This document shows, one piece after another, positions 57,270 through 64,000 of a stretch of 64,000 bases of DNA. Position 1 is the stretch's first letter. Each line of letters starts with the position of its first letter. Source of the DNA: Acidobacteriota bacterium (GTDB lineage: Bacteria; Acidobacteriota; Terriglobia; Terriglobales; Acidobacteriaceae); contig JAJXZL010000002.1 of assembly GCA_021780075.1 (NCBI GenBank), forward strand, positions 146,928-210,927. The letters are read 5' to 3'. The translations under genes were made by a program, and so were the position numbers. Below the pieces are notes generated by a model. The model saw only the letters and a program-made list of their open reading frames with translations, did not search any database and was not told the origin of the DNA.

Positions 57270-58007
57270 ATGGCTACGGCTGCCTCGCGGCCAAAACCGG
57301 ATTCCCCCCGGCATGAGGTCCTTGTGCGTGTCACGCACTGGCTCACATTCCTCGCCTTCCTCGCCCTGTTCATCTCCGGCGCTGGAATCGTCTTCTCGCA
57401 TCCACGCTTCTACTGGGGCGAAACCGGCAATGCAAATACGCATCCGCTGTTTTCGCTGCCGCTGCCCACCTCGCGCCCGTGGGTCGACAACGGATTCGGC
57501 ACGGCCATGCCGGACGCGAACGGCTGGGGCCGCTATCTGCACTTTGAGGCGGCATGGGTTCTGGTGCTCACGGGCCTCGTCTACGTGCTGTGGGGGCTGT
57601 CGAAAGGCCACTTCAAACACCATCTGCTGCCGCAGCGGGGCAGCAGAACCTTGCGCGCAATGGCGCAGGTGATCGCCGGCTATCTGCGCCGCGCGCCCGC
57701 CGATAACGCGGATGCGCACACCTACAACGCGCTGCAACGTGCCACGTATCTCGCCGTGATCTTCGTCCTGTTTCCCATGGTCATCTGGACCGGCCTTGCC
57801 ATGTCGCCGTCCTTCACTGCGGCCATCCCTGCCACGGCGAGTCTGCTCGGCGGCCGCCAGTCCGCTAGGACGCTGCACTTCGTCATCACCCTGCTGTTGC
57901 TGGCCTTTTTCCTCGTCCATGTCATCATGATCGCGCTCGCGGGTTTCTGGCAGCGCACGCGCTCCATGATTACCGGCCGCGCGCCGGAGGCAAAGGAGGA
58001 CGCATGA
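57270..58007 (+). CDS. Cytochrome b561-type membrane subunit for a molybdenum oxidoreductase
   Basis: A 245-residue protein with four transmembrane helices typical of cytochrome b/b6 or Ni-hydrogenase b subunits. Candidate haem ligands are His in RVTHWLTFLA (first helix), His in YLHFEAAW, and two His in TLHFVITLLLLAFFLVHVIM. It overlaps the molybdopterin oxidoreductase gene by four bases, so it likely carries electrons between the quinone pool and that enzyme, like YedZ/MsrQ in function though not in sequence. The ATG at 57270 starts after a long untranslated leader. Confidence 0.88.
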   Translation: MATAASRPKPDSPRHEVLVRVTHWLTFLAFLALFISGAGIVFSHPRFYWGETGNANTHPLFSLPLPTSRPWVDNGFGTAMPDANGWGRYLHFEAAWVLVLTGLVYVLWGLSKGHFKHHLLPQRGSRTLRAMAQVIAGYLRRAPADNADAHTYNALQRATYLAVIFVLFPMVIWTGLAMSPSFTAAIPATASLLGGRQSARTLHFVITLLLLAFFLVHVIMIALAGFWQRTRSMITGRAPEAKEDA

Positions 58008-58762
58008 ACACCCTTTCGCGTCGCAAGCTCATTACCGGGGGCCTCGCCGCAGGCGCCGGGCTCACCGGCCTGGCCGTGGCCGCGCGCCTCGCCAAAGCCT
58101 ATGGCCTCTTGCCGCCCGATGCCGGTGGCATCTTCGGCCCGGGCGAGACCCTCACCTATGCCGCCCAGCGCCTGCTCACCGCGCATGCGCCCCAAAGAAA
58201 CTTTCCCCGCAGCATGATTTCCCAAAACCCATTCGCGGTGCCCATCGCTCCGCCCACCGATGCCTTCAAGCGGTCGCAGGCTCTCGGCTTCAAAGATTGG
58301 CGCCTCACCGTGGACGGCATGGTCGCGCGGCCCACGTCGTTTTCAATCGCCGACTTGCGGTCCCTGCCCATTCGCAACCAGATCACCGAGGTGGCATGCG
58401 AAGAAGGCTGGTCCTACGTCGCTGAATGGATCGGCACGCCCCTGAGCGAGGTGCTCCATGAGGTCGGCGTGCTCCCGCAGGCGCGATACATCGTCTACTT
58501 CTCCATCGAGCCGGGCGAGTGGGAAAGCATCGACATGGCCGACGCCCTACACCCGCAGACCTTCCTCACCATGGGAATGAATGACGGAGATCTCCCCGTC
58601 GCGTTCGGCGGACCACTGCGCCTGCGCGTTCCCCGCCAGCTCGGCTACAAGAGCATCAAGTTCCTCCAGCACATCACGGTCACCGATTCCATGAAGAAAT
58701 TCGGCCAGGGCCTCGGCTCCGCCTCACCCGAAATCGGCTACGCATGGTTTGCCGGCATCTGA
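58004..58762 (+). CDS. Periplasmic molybdopterin oxidoreductase (sulfite oxidase/YedY fold)
   Basis: A 252-residue enzyme with a Tat signal (SRRKLI at residues 5-10) and the single molybdenum-ligand Cys in ITEVACEEGWSYV. The sulfite-oxidase fold is recognisable by DLRSLP and GGPLRLRVP. Such proteins work with a membrane cytochrome b; the upstream overlapping gene supplies it. MsrP repairs oxidised Met in periplasmic proteins, and that role is possible, but sulfite or other substrate oxidation cannot be excluded. Exported by Tat, active in the periplasm. Confidence 0.88.
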   Translation: MNTLSRRKLITGGLAAGAGLTGLAVAARLAKAYGLLPPDAGGIFGPGETLTYAAQRLLTAHAPQRNFPRSMISQNPFAVPIAPPTDAFKRSQALGFKDWRLTVDGMVARPTSFSIADLRSLPIRNQITEVACEEGWSYVAEWIGTPLSEVLHEVGVLPQARYIVYFSIEPGEWESIDMADALHPQTFLTMGMNDGDLPVAFGGPLRLRVPRQLGYKSIKFLQHITVTDSMKKFGQGLGSASPEIGYAWFAGI

Positions 58763-58791
58763 GACCAAAGGCCTAATTCACCACGAACCCC

Positions 58792-58842
58792 GGGTGCCCC
58801 AGGTCTCGTTTTTGAGACCAGGGAATCGACTCCCCTCAATCC
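58792..58842. repeat. Dispersed hairpin repeat, copy 4
   Basis: GGGTGCCCC edge, 6-bp stem GGTCTC and GAGACC with loop GTTTTT, then GGGAATCGACTCCCCTCAAT. Its last 22 bases match copy 6 at 63852-63873 with two differences. Confidence 0.7.
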
Positions 58843-59108
58843 GCGGTAAATCCACCTTGGATCGGCAATGAACCCTGGGTGCTCCATGCTTCGCTTTTTC
58901 CAGCGAAGGGTGGCAAGCCACGACCTCCTCCAGCCGCAGCACGACTGGTCACCCCAGCTACGGCTTTAATTGATCCATAACCTTGCTCTACAACTACGGT
59001 CGCTTTCTCAGGTGTCTGAGCAACCGCCTGGCCCTCAAACAGGCTTCCTGCCGATGCGATAAAAAATAGTCCGCAACTCAATAACAAGGCTCTTGCCAAG
59101 CAAATCAT
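58836..59108 (-). CDS. Small secreted protein running into repeat sequence
   Basis: A 90-residue open frame with a good signal peptide (MICLARALLLSCGLFFIAS ... AVAQ) followed by TPEKATVVVEQGYGSIKAV and a low-complexity C-terminus. The last third is coded by hairpin repeat copy 5 (58877-58914), and the stop codon lies in the tail of copy 4, so the original C-terminus was probably replaced by repeat insertion. Ribosome-binding site weak. Whether it is made is uncertain. Confidence 0.45.
   Translation of the reverse strand: MICLARALLLSCGLFFIASAGSLFEGQAVAQTPEKATVVVEQGYGSIKAVAGVTSRAAAGGGRGLPPFAGKSEAWSTQGSLPIQGGFTAD
58877..58914. repeat. Dispersed hairpin repeat, copy 5
   Basis: GGGTGCTCCATG edge, 7-bp stem CTTCGCT and AGCGAAG, loop TTTTCC, closing GGTGGCA. 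Lies inside the small secreted ORF. Confidence 0.65.
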
Positions 59109-59193
59109 TTTCGTTAAAGACAGCGCCTTTCTAGTGCATTTGCACCAGTTCTGCGCCAAATTGTGATCAGGCGGCGTGGGGGCGTGTCGGCGG

Positions 59194-59871
59194 CTAGAGG
59201 AGTCTGTGCCGGTATGCGAAGGCTATCGCTTGCGCCTTGCTGTGCAGGCCCAGCTTCTTGATCGAATTGTCGATGTGCCTGCGGACGGTATACGGGCTGA
59301 TGTGCAGCCGCCCGGCCATCGCTTCGGTTGAATCCCCCTCCGCCAGAAAGGAGAGAACCTCGATTTCGCGGCGGGTAAGGGTCGCAAGCAAATGTCTACG
59401 CAGCATGTGTCCATCGCCCTCGTACGGCGAGCACTCGTGGTCGAGCTCGGTGGGATCTTGGCGCAATGTGGAAAGGAATGCGGCCAGTGCAAGTTCCGCC
59501 TGTTTCTCGTGAGTTACGTCATGAAACATGTGCAACATAAGCCTCCCCCCACTTTGTGACAAGCGAAGGATGCTCACATTCAACCAGATTGTGCGGCCAT
59601 CTTTATGGTGGGTCAGGAGCTCAAAGTCTTCCGGCAGTGCGCCGTGGCGGATCCCGCGCCGCACAGGGCAGTCTGGTTGGCAACAGACCGTGCTGCAATT
59701 CCTTCCTGCAATCACCCGATAGCACTTCTGATGCAGGACCTCGTGCTCTCTATGCCCCAGGAGTTCTTGTGCAGCTTTGTTCCAGAGCACAATCTTTTGC
59801 CTGTCATCCACAACAAACACGCCTGCTTGCGTACTGCCCAAATCTCGCAGCCACTCTGGTCGCTCGTTCAT
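59194..59871 (-). CDS. PAS-LuxR transcriptional regulator with Cys-rich insert
   Basis: A 225-residue regulator. A PAS domain (about 10-125) is followed by a LuxR/GerE helix-turn-helix (162-223: LTRREIEVLSFLAEG ... SPYTVRRHIDN). Inside the PAS domain, Cys50, Cys59, Cys63, Cys64 and Cys68 form a cluster (CSTVCCQPDC) that could hold an iron-sulfur centre or another metal. PAS-LuxR proteins with a similar cluster are known in other bacteria. Sensing redox or gas is a plausible role. It lies downstream of the 313-residue secreted protein, in the same direction, 133 bp away. Confidence 0.88.
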   Translation of the reverse strand: MNERPEWLRDLGSTQAGVFVVDDRQKIVLWNKAAQELLGHREHEVLHQKCYRVIAGRNCSTVCCQPDCPVRRGIRHGALPEDFELLTHHKDGRTIWLNVSILRLSQSGGRLMLHMFHDVTHEKQAELALAAFLSTLRQDPTELDHECSPYEGDGHMLRRHLLATLTRREIEVLSFLAEGDSTEAMAGRLHISPYTVRRHIDNSIKKLGLHSKAQAIAFAYRHRLL

Positions 59872-59968
59872 GACGAAGGCTCCGAACGAGGGAGAATATT
59901 ATCCGCACTGGCGCAGAAATTCAACCCGACCCTGCCGCAGCACTTCGGATTCCGGCTTTGGCGGTTGT

Positions 59969-59997
59969 CCCGGGTGCCCATATGCGAAGCACCCGGG
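59969..59997. repeat. Short hairpin near the hairpin-repeat family
   Basis: A perfect 9-bp inverted repeat, CCCGGGTGC and GCACCCGGG, around a loop of 11 bases, between the secreted protein and PAS-LuxR genes. It has the GGGTGCCCA start of the dispersed family but a different layout; it may instead act as a terminator. Confidence 0.45.
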
Positions 59998-60004
59998 CCA
60001 CCAC

Positions 60005-60946
60005 CTATTTGTCAAGAGATTCACTCGTCGCATCGGGCAGCGCATAGATGCGTTTGCCTTCTATCAACGAGAATTTAACTCCTCCTGAACTCACAACAAT
60101 CGCATAGAACCTCTTGCCCTGATCAAAAGCAACCCCTCGGCTGCTAATGGTCGCAGGTTTGTTAAGAATCGTGATATTGAGGGTGGATTCAAGCGAGCAG
60201 TCAGGATTGACCTTGATTGTTCCCGAGGCGGGCAACACAATGTTGCCTGCGGGGCCCAGTTTCTCGTAAAGCGTGCCCTCATAGTCGCCGCTTTTCGAAA
60301 CGTCATAGCGCAGCAGCAGAACATCGGAGAATATCGGCGCACTCGCGGAGAACTGCACCATGTTTTCGACGGACACTACGTAGCTGCCGGCCGCGGTCTG
60401 CGGGCCGCAGTTGTGAGGGGGTTCGCCAGCTCTGCTGATCCGGTGACCCTCACCAATCCAGGTCAGGTAGGGGACACCGTTCACAATGTCCGTAGGGATC
60501 GTGCGAAACTCACTGCCATTCTCGAGAAGGATGAAGCGCTCAGTGACAAGCGTGGGATCCGTATGTCCGGGCAGTGTGAGCGAGTAACTGAACTTCCCGG
60601 TGCAGTCAGCATTGAATTCCGTAATGGTTGTTTCCACCGGAATCGGATCAGCTCCGCCGTTAATTGACCCCACTCTGATCCAGTAAAAGCCTTCGCCGAC
60701 TCCGTTTGCCTTCATCGTAACTTCACCAACAGTCGCGAAGGGCGCAAGCATTCCGTTCCAAAACGGCGGGGCAGGTTGAGGGGATCCTGCGAAAACCGCA
60801 CTCGATCCCTTTTCGTGGAACACATAGGTTCCGGTAAACATGTCCTTGGTGCAAGCTCCCGGTTGCTGCGCCTGGGCCACGGGTGTGGCGAGGCTTAGGC
60901 AACAAAGCAGCCCGGCAAAGATGAAAACGAGACTCTTCGCATGCAT
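60005..60946 (-). CDS. Secreted protein of unknown function
   Basis: A 313-residue exported protein, signal peptide ending VAQAQQ. Two similar Cys-containing strands (EFNADCTGKFSYSL and KVNPDCSLESTLNI) about 120 residues apart suggest an internal duplication of a beta-barrel or lipocalin-like fold. GGAGG precedes the ATG by 8 nt, and a 25-bp near-palindrome (60961-60985) abuts that ribosome-binding site. I cannot assign a function. Could be regulated by the downstream PAS-LuxR gene. Confidence 0.8.
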   Translation of the reverse strand: MHAKSLVFIFAGLLCCLSLATPVAQAQQPGACTKDMFTGTYVFHEKGSSAVFAGSPQPAPPFWNGMLAPFATVGEVTMKANGVGEGFYWIRVGSINGGADPIPVETTITEFNADCTGKFSYSLTLPGHTDPTLVTERFILLENGSEFRTIPTDIVNGVPYLTWIGEGHRISRAGEPPHNCGPQTAAGSYVVSVENMVQFSASAPIFSDVLLLRYDVSKSGDYEGTLYEKLGPAGNIVLPASGTIKVNPDCSLESTLNITILNKPATISSRGVAFDQGKRFYAIVVSSGGVKFSLIEGKRIYALPDATSESLDK

Positions 60947-60960
60947 GGTTTCACCTCCTG

Positions 60961-60985
60961 CAAAAGCGCTTGGAAAGCACTTTTG
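60961..60985. promoter_or_regulatory. Near-palindrome next to the ribosome-binding site
   Basis: CAAAAGCGCTT and AAGCACTTTTG arms with one mismatch. On the transcript it would form a hairpin directly before the GGAGG of the secreted protein gene; as DNA it could be an operator. Confidence 0.45.
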
Positions 60986-61543
60986 TTGGCATCAACGAAT
61001 CAAGCTGTCTGCGCAGAAGTGAATGTGCCGCGTTTGCCTGCAAAGCCGACCTCAATTCGGTCAGGTGGGCAAACGCGCCATGTAGGAGGCAGGAAAACGA
61101 TCGGCGGTGGGCAGAATGAGTGACAAATGGGCAGGCAGATCTTCCCCTGCCACGCGTAGCGCTGCACCCCGACTGCCTGTAAGTTTGGCTATAAACGAAA
61201 AACCGAATTGCCGCGGCCTACCTACACGCCTGCGGCAACTCGGCCGTCTCCAGCTTCTGCTTTTGGGCCTCGGCTTCTGCTAGAGCCCCGCAGCTTTCCG
61301 TCCCTCGCTCTCGCGAAGGTTAATACCCGAGATTCTGTACCCGTCTGAATCTGAGCGTCTGTGTCTGCGAACACGAGCACGTGTGATAAAACCCCACGTA
61401 GCTGGCGTCTGCCCCGGCGGCCTCGCTTTTGGGCATCCAGGAGACCACGCCAACCAGTTCGGAATTCCTCGCAGCCCTTTCCGAATGGCTTGTTCTTTTA
61501 GTCGATTGTTGAAATGGTTACATTCAACTGAGAGGCTGACGTT
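60986..61543. other. Intergenic region with inverted repeats
   Basis: About 560 bp with no gene. Contains arms GCGTTTGCC (61030) and GGCAAACGC (61068) and the pair TTGCCGC and GCGGCAA (61208-61238), which could form hairpins. The promoter of the next gene is probably near 61500. Confidence 0.45.
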
Positions 61544-62008
61544 ATGCCAGAAAAGCGACTGATCGGCATATGGCTTGTAGCTGCCTACTTCTTTGTGAAG
61601 GCTGCGTTCCTGGGAACTCAGGTCGTAACCGCCATGGGCGACGTGTCCGCTCGATCAGACGCCATAAAAACGATTGGTGATCTGCTGCCGTTAGTATCCA
61701 GGCTTGATACAGGCCCCAGCAGCAGCCTGGCCCTTGCTGCTCTTTTCGTTGTGTTCGGCACCGTTGTCGGGGTGTGTATCTTAATTCGGCAAAGATGGGC
61801 AGCCGCCTACGTAGTTGCATTTCATGGAATTGCCTTGGTGTGGTTCTTACTGGCCACATTGGGGCTACATTTCGTTGGACTGCCCAAGTCACCGGACGCG
61901 ATATCTTCTCCCTATGCCAGGTATGAGATTGTTGCGAGTGTGTTGATGGTGACTTATCTTCTCCAGCCCAGAGTAATGCGGGCATTCGGGTTCTCTGAGG
62001 AGGATTAG
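61544..62008 (+). CDS. Four-helix membrane protein, unknown
   Basis: A 154-residue integral membrane protein with four hydrophobic segments (about 8-30, 60-82, 86-110 and 128-146). No charged residues in the helices suggest transport. It is preceded by GAGG 7 nt before the ATG. No family recognised; a short DUF2569-type membrane protein is the nearest idea, without real support. A transposase remnant follows. Confidence 0.7.
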   Translation: MPEKRLIGIWLVAAYFFVKAAFLGTQVVTAMGDVSARSDAIKTIGDLLPLVSRLDTGPSSSLALAALFVVFGTVVGVCILIRQRWAAAYVVAFHGIALVWFLLATLGLHFVGLPKSPDAISSPYARYEIVASVLMVTYLLQPRVMRAFGFSEED

Positions 62009-62220
62009 TTTGAAAGTCCTGATCGATGGCGGGTGGCCGATCCTTCCCCCGTACCATGCTAACTTCCCTCCGACGTGGGTACCACAACCCTTCGCCCATC
62101 CGGGTCTCGCCTTTGTTCCCGCTCCCACGCCGTCCAAAACGACTCGATCTCCACCGTACCGCGCAGCCCAGCCGAGTAATGACGACAACTCGACCACGGC
62201 CAGTCCTCAGGCTCTGCCAC
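62009..62220. other. Gap before the IS relic
   Basis: No gene seen. It may hold eroded IS sequence, but nothing recognisable remains. Confidence 0.35.
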
Positions 62221-62361
62221 CAGCCAAAACACTGGACCGACTCACAGGAAAGAGACCAGTATCTGCAGCCATGGAACGACTACTACAACCACCAAAGACC
62301 CCATGGTAGCCTCAACTACAAGCCGCCCATCAGCCGCTCAGAGATCGGAACAACCTCTTGA
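62221..62361 (+). pseudogene. IS481-type transposase C-terminal fragment
   Basis: The frame reads through HWTDSQERDQYLQPWNDYYN and then HQRPHGSLNYKPPISR, the C-terminal hallmark of IS481/IS3-type transposases, and ends with EIGTTS and stop. No DDE catalytic core or upstream half is present, and sequence before about 62215 has no such similarity. The 15-codon end recurs at 25407-25451. A degraded insertion-sequence relic. Confidence 0.75.
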
Positions 62362-62450
62362 CCTTCTACAGCCACCCTCATCTGCGGTAAGTCAGCTTCG
62401 CGAAGGGTGTGCCACCCGCCAGGGCTCAATTGTGAGGGTAAACTGGTCAG

Positions 62451-63758
62451 ATGTTCTCCCAGAGTGTATCTGTTGGTCGTGGTGGCTCTCCTCCCCGGTC
62501 TTCGAAAATCAAAGGACACGCATCTGGTTCCTTGTCTCAGCGCGCAATTCCGTATTGGCTTCTCGCCATCGGGATTGGAACTGCGCTTCTCGGCGGCTGT
62601 GCTGGGGGTGGCGGAGGCTCGCAATCAACCTCTCCGCCGCCTCAGGCTGTCGCCATATCGGCCCAGCCATTGAGTCAAACGGTTCCGATCGGCCGAACGG
62701 CGACGTTCACCGTGGTTGCCAGCGGAACAGACCCACTCCAATACCAATGGAGCAAAGATGGCATGCCGATCGCGGGCGCAATGAGCGCCTCGTATACAAC
62801 GCCAGCCGTCACGCTTGGCGACACCGGGTCAACTTTCCAGGTGACAGTAAGGAACGCCACTAGTTCTCTCGCCAGTGGCATGGCCACGCTGACGGCAGGC
62901 CCGCGCGGGCCTGCGCCCGGGGATCTTCGCTATCTCCTTTTTGAGCAGGTAACCGCTGCGGGCTTCTTACAGGGCAGCGCCGAACATACCGATATTCTCG
63001 GGTCGAGCAGTTTTTCGGCGAATAATACGGTCGGTACTCCCCTGGAGATAGGCTCGAACTGGGCATGCTATACAGGAGTAGCATTTGACTGCGGGTGGGG
63101 GTTCACCGTGTACGCTCTGCCCCCTGGTCAGGCAGGTCTCTCCATGTATTATGAGGGCCACGATTATTCGTCGTTCTCCTCTGACATTCAATCGATCGTT
63201 GCTCCAAACATCGTGATAGATTCCCTGGATTTCGAGCCTTCCAACGATTGTTACGGCATTTCTTATGTCAAAACAGCCCAAACGGGTGGATTCGATTACA
63301 GGCTTGAAGTCGTACCACCAGACCAGCTTCAGGCCGCAGTGGCCAACGATGGTGCGGAGAGCAGGGTCGTCACGGCCGTCTCATTCGATGCGAGTCACCA
63401 GGCCAACGTGATTTCCTACGGCTGGACGGGAGACACAACCACGGTTTACGAGGCGCAAACCGTCATCGCTAGCTCGGCAAGCGAAATTGCAGGTCAAGCG
63501 ACAACGCTGGCCACCAACGGCTACTTCATCAGCGCATTTGGCGGCAACGATACCGATGGATACATGCTGGTCGGAATGCGCGTCCAGGGCGACACGATGC
63601 CCCGTCCGATTTATGTGACCACTCAAAACCCGTCCGGTTCGAGCTCCGCCGACACCCTCCCGCAGCAAGACCCGCCGTACGCCACTGAAGTCATATCCGG
63701 CGGGTTTTTTGGCAGCTTCACCACCCCGTCAAGCGAGGTTTACGTTTCAGAAGAATAA
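62451..63758 (+). CDS. Lipoprotein with Ig-like domain
   Basis: A 435-residue exported lipoprotein. A long positively charged start leads to the lipobox LLGGCAG (Cys50). An immunoglobulin-like domain follows (about 70-150: AQPLSQTVPIG ... YQWSKDGMPIAG ... TVRNATSS), of the type common in secreted acidobacterial proteins. The remaining 280 residues form a beta-rich domain with three Cys (GSNWACYTG, DCGWGF, SNDCYG). GAGGG is about 12 nt before the ATG; a shorter start is possible. Probably exposed at the outer membrane, function unknown. Confidence 0.8.
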   Translation: MFSQSVSVGRGGSPPRSSKIKGHASGSLSQRAIPYWLLAIGIGTALLGGCAGGGGGSQSTSPPPQAVAISAQPLSQTVPIGRTATFTVVASGTDPLQYQWSKDGMPIAGAMSASYTTPAVTLGDTGSTFQVTVRNATSSLASGMATLTAGPRGPAPGDLRYLLFEQVTAAGFLQGSAEHTDILGSSSFSANNTVGTPLEIGSNWACYTGVAFDCGWGFTVYALPPGQAGLSMYYEGHDYSSFSSDIQSIVAPNIVIDSLDFEPSNDCYGISYVKTAQTGGFDYRLEVVPPDQLQAAVANDGAESRVVTAVSFDASHQANVISYGWTGDTTTVYEAQTVIASSASEIAGQATTLATNGYFISAFGGNDTDGYMLVGMRVQGDTMPRPIYVTTQNPSGSSSADTLPQQDPPYATEVISGGFFGSFTTPSSEVYVSEE

Positions 63759-63822
63759 GCCAGCGGCAGGTGCCCCATCCTTGAACTAACAATGAACCAC
63801 GGGTGTCCCCATCCTTCCCGCC

Positions 63823-63873
63823 GGGTGACCCAGGTCTCGCATCTGAGACCTGGGAATCAACACCCCTCAATCC
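63823..63873. repeat. Dispersed hairpin repeat, copy 6
   Basis: GGGTGACCC edge, a perfect 10-bp stem CCCAGGTCTC and GAGACCTGGG, loop GCATCT, and the same AATC..CACCCCTCAATCC tail as copy 4. A truncated copy with GGTGCCCCATCCTT precedes it at 63770. Confidence 0.75.
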
Positions 63874-63929
63874 CCAAGTGGCAGGTGGCCCGGTCAAGTA
63901 TTTCACTCCTGGTTCTCCCTCGATGGTTT

Positions 63930-63970
63930 GTGCCCCATCCAAGCCGCGTTTTTTGCGGCTTGGGTGGGAA
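63930..63970. repeat. Dispersed hairpin repeat, copy 7
   Basis: GTGCCCCAT edge, 9-bp stem CCAAGCCGC and GCGGCTTGG, T-rich loop, closing GTGGGAA. At the window end, beyond the lipoprotein gene. Confidence 0.7.
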
Positions 63971-64000
63971 AGCACGATCGCTCGCCTTCCCGCAAGCATA

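Overview
The window looks like chromosome from an Acidobacteriota bacterium, probably class Terriglobia (the Acidobacteriaceae-like soil group). This is an inference. It rests on two very large TonB-dependent receptors of the Oar type with an N-terminal carboxypeptidase-regulatory-like domain, a wide set of secreted glycoside hydrolases (GH92, GH2, GH57 and a debranching-enzyme type), GC-rich and strongly C-biased coding sequence, and several families of short palindromic repeats between genes. No rRNA, tRNA, CRISPR array, prophage or intact insertion sequence was found. Gene density is high and most genes are ordinary housekeeping genes.

Layout. 1-2.7 kb (minus): end of a heavy-metal RND efflux operon (small Cys/His membrane protein, TolC-type outer membrane protein, periplasmic adaptor cut by the window edge; the inner-membrane pump should lie to the left). 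2.9-5.1 kb: GH92 alpha-mannosidase. 5.4-9.2 kb: cobalamin-dependent methionine synthase split into two overlapping genes. 9.6-19.5 kb: purD, a zinc-ribbon protein, rpsU, gamma-carbonic anhydrase, PAP2 phosphatase, aldo/keto reductase, two membrane proteins, hisS and aspS. 19.5-23.7 kb (minus): alkA-like glycosylase, GH57/DUF3536 protein and lipoprotein esterase in one likely operon. 23.8-29.3 kb: aldehyde dehydrogenase, a repeat-filled gap with an IS remnant, SDR oxidoreductase, small basic protein, GH2 enzyme. 29.5-34.1 kb: glyA among three lineage-specific secreted proteins. 34.1-47.7 kb: alpha/beta hydrolase, VKOR, then the nadD, rsfS and rlmH genes, which normally sit together but are separated here first by a marR-cupin-cupin module and then by two TonB receptors. 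47.9-52.1 kb: cobO, accD and a secreted glucosidase. 52.1-58.8 kb: dnaN, a DUF4145-like protein, folC-plsC, and a cytochrome b/molybdenum oxidoreductase pair. 58.8-64 kb: an accessory end with a PAS-LuxR regulator, small secreted or membrane proteins, a second IS481-type remnant and dense hairpin repeats.

How it works together. metH, glyA, purD, folC and cobO supply one-carbon, purine, folate and cobalamin functions, although they do not form one operon. The TonB receptors and secreted glycosidases fit a polymer-scavenging soil heterotroph. The marR-cupin module has a clear pair of operator-like palindromes in its divergent promoter region. Its second cupin has no ATG, GTG or TTG start and appears to begin at ATC behind a strong ribosome-binding site, so a start-codon-based gene search would miss it.

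The most unusual features are not a single new system. They are (i) the ATC-start cupin, (ii) dispersed hairpin repeats whose stems differ completely in sequence but stay self-complementary between constant edges, (iii) heptanucleotide-period repeats at three gene ends, (iv) the split metH, and (v) an IS481 3' end found twice, once as a short palindromic element.
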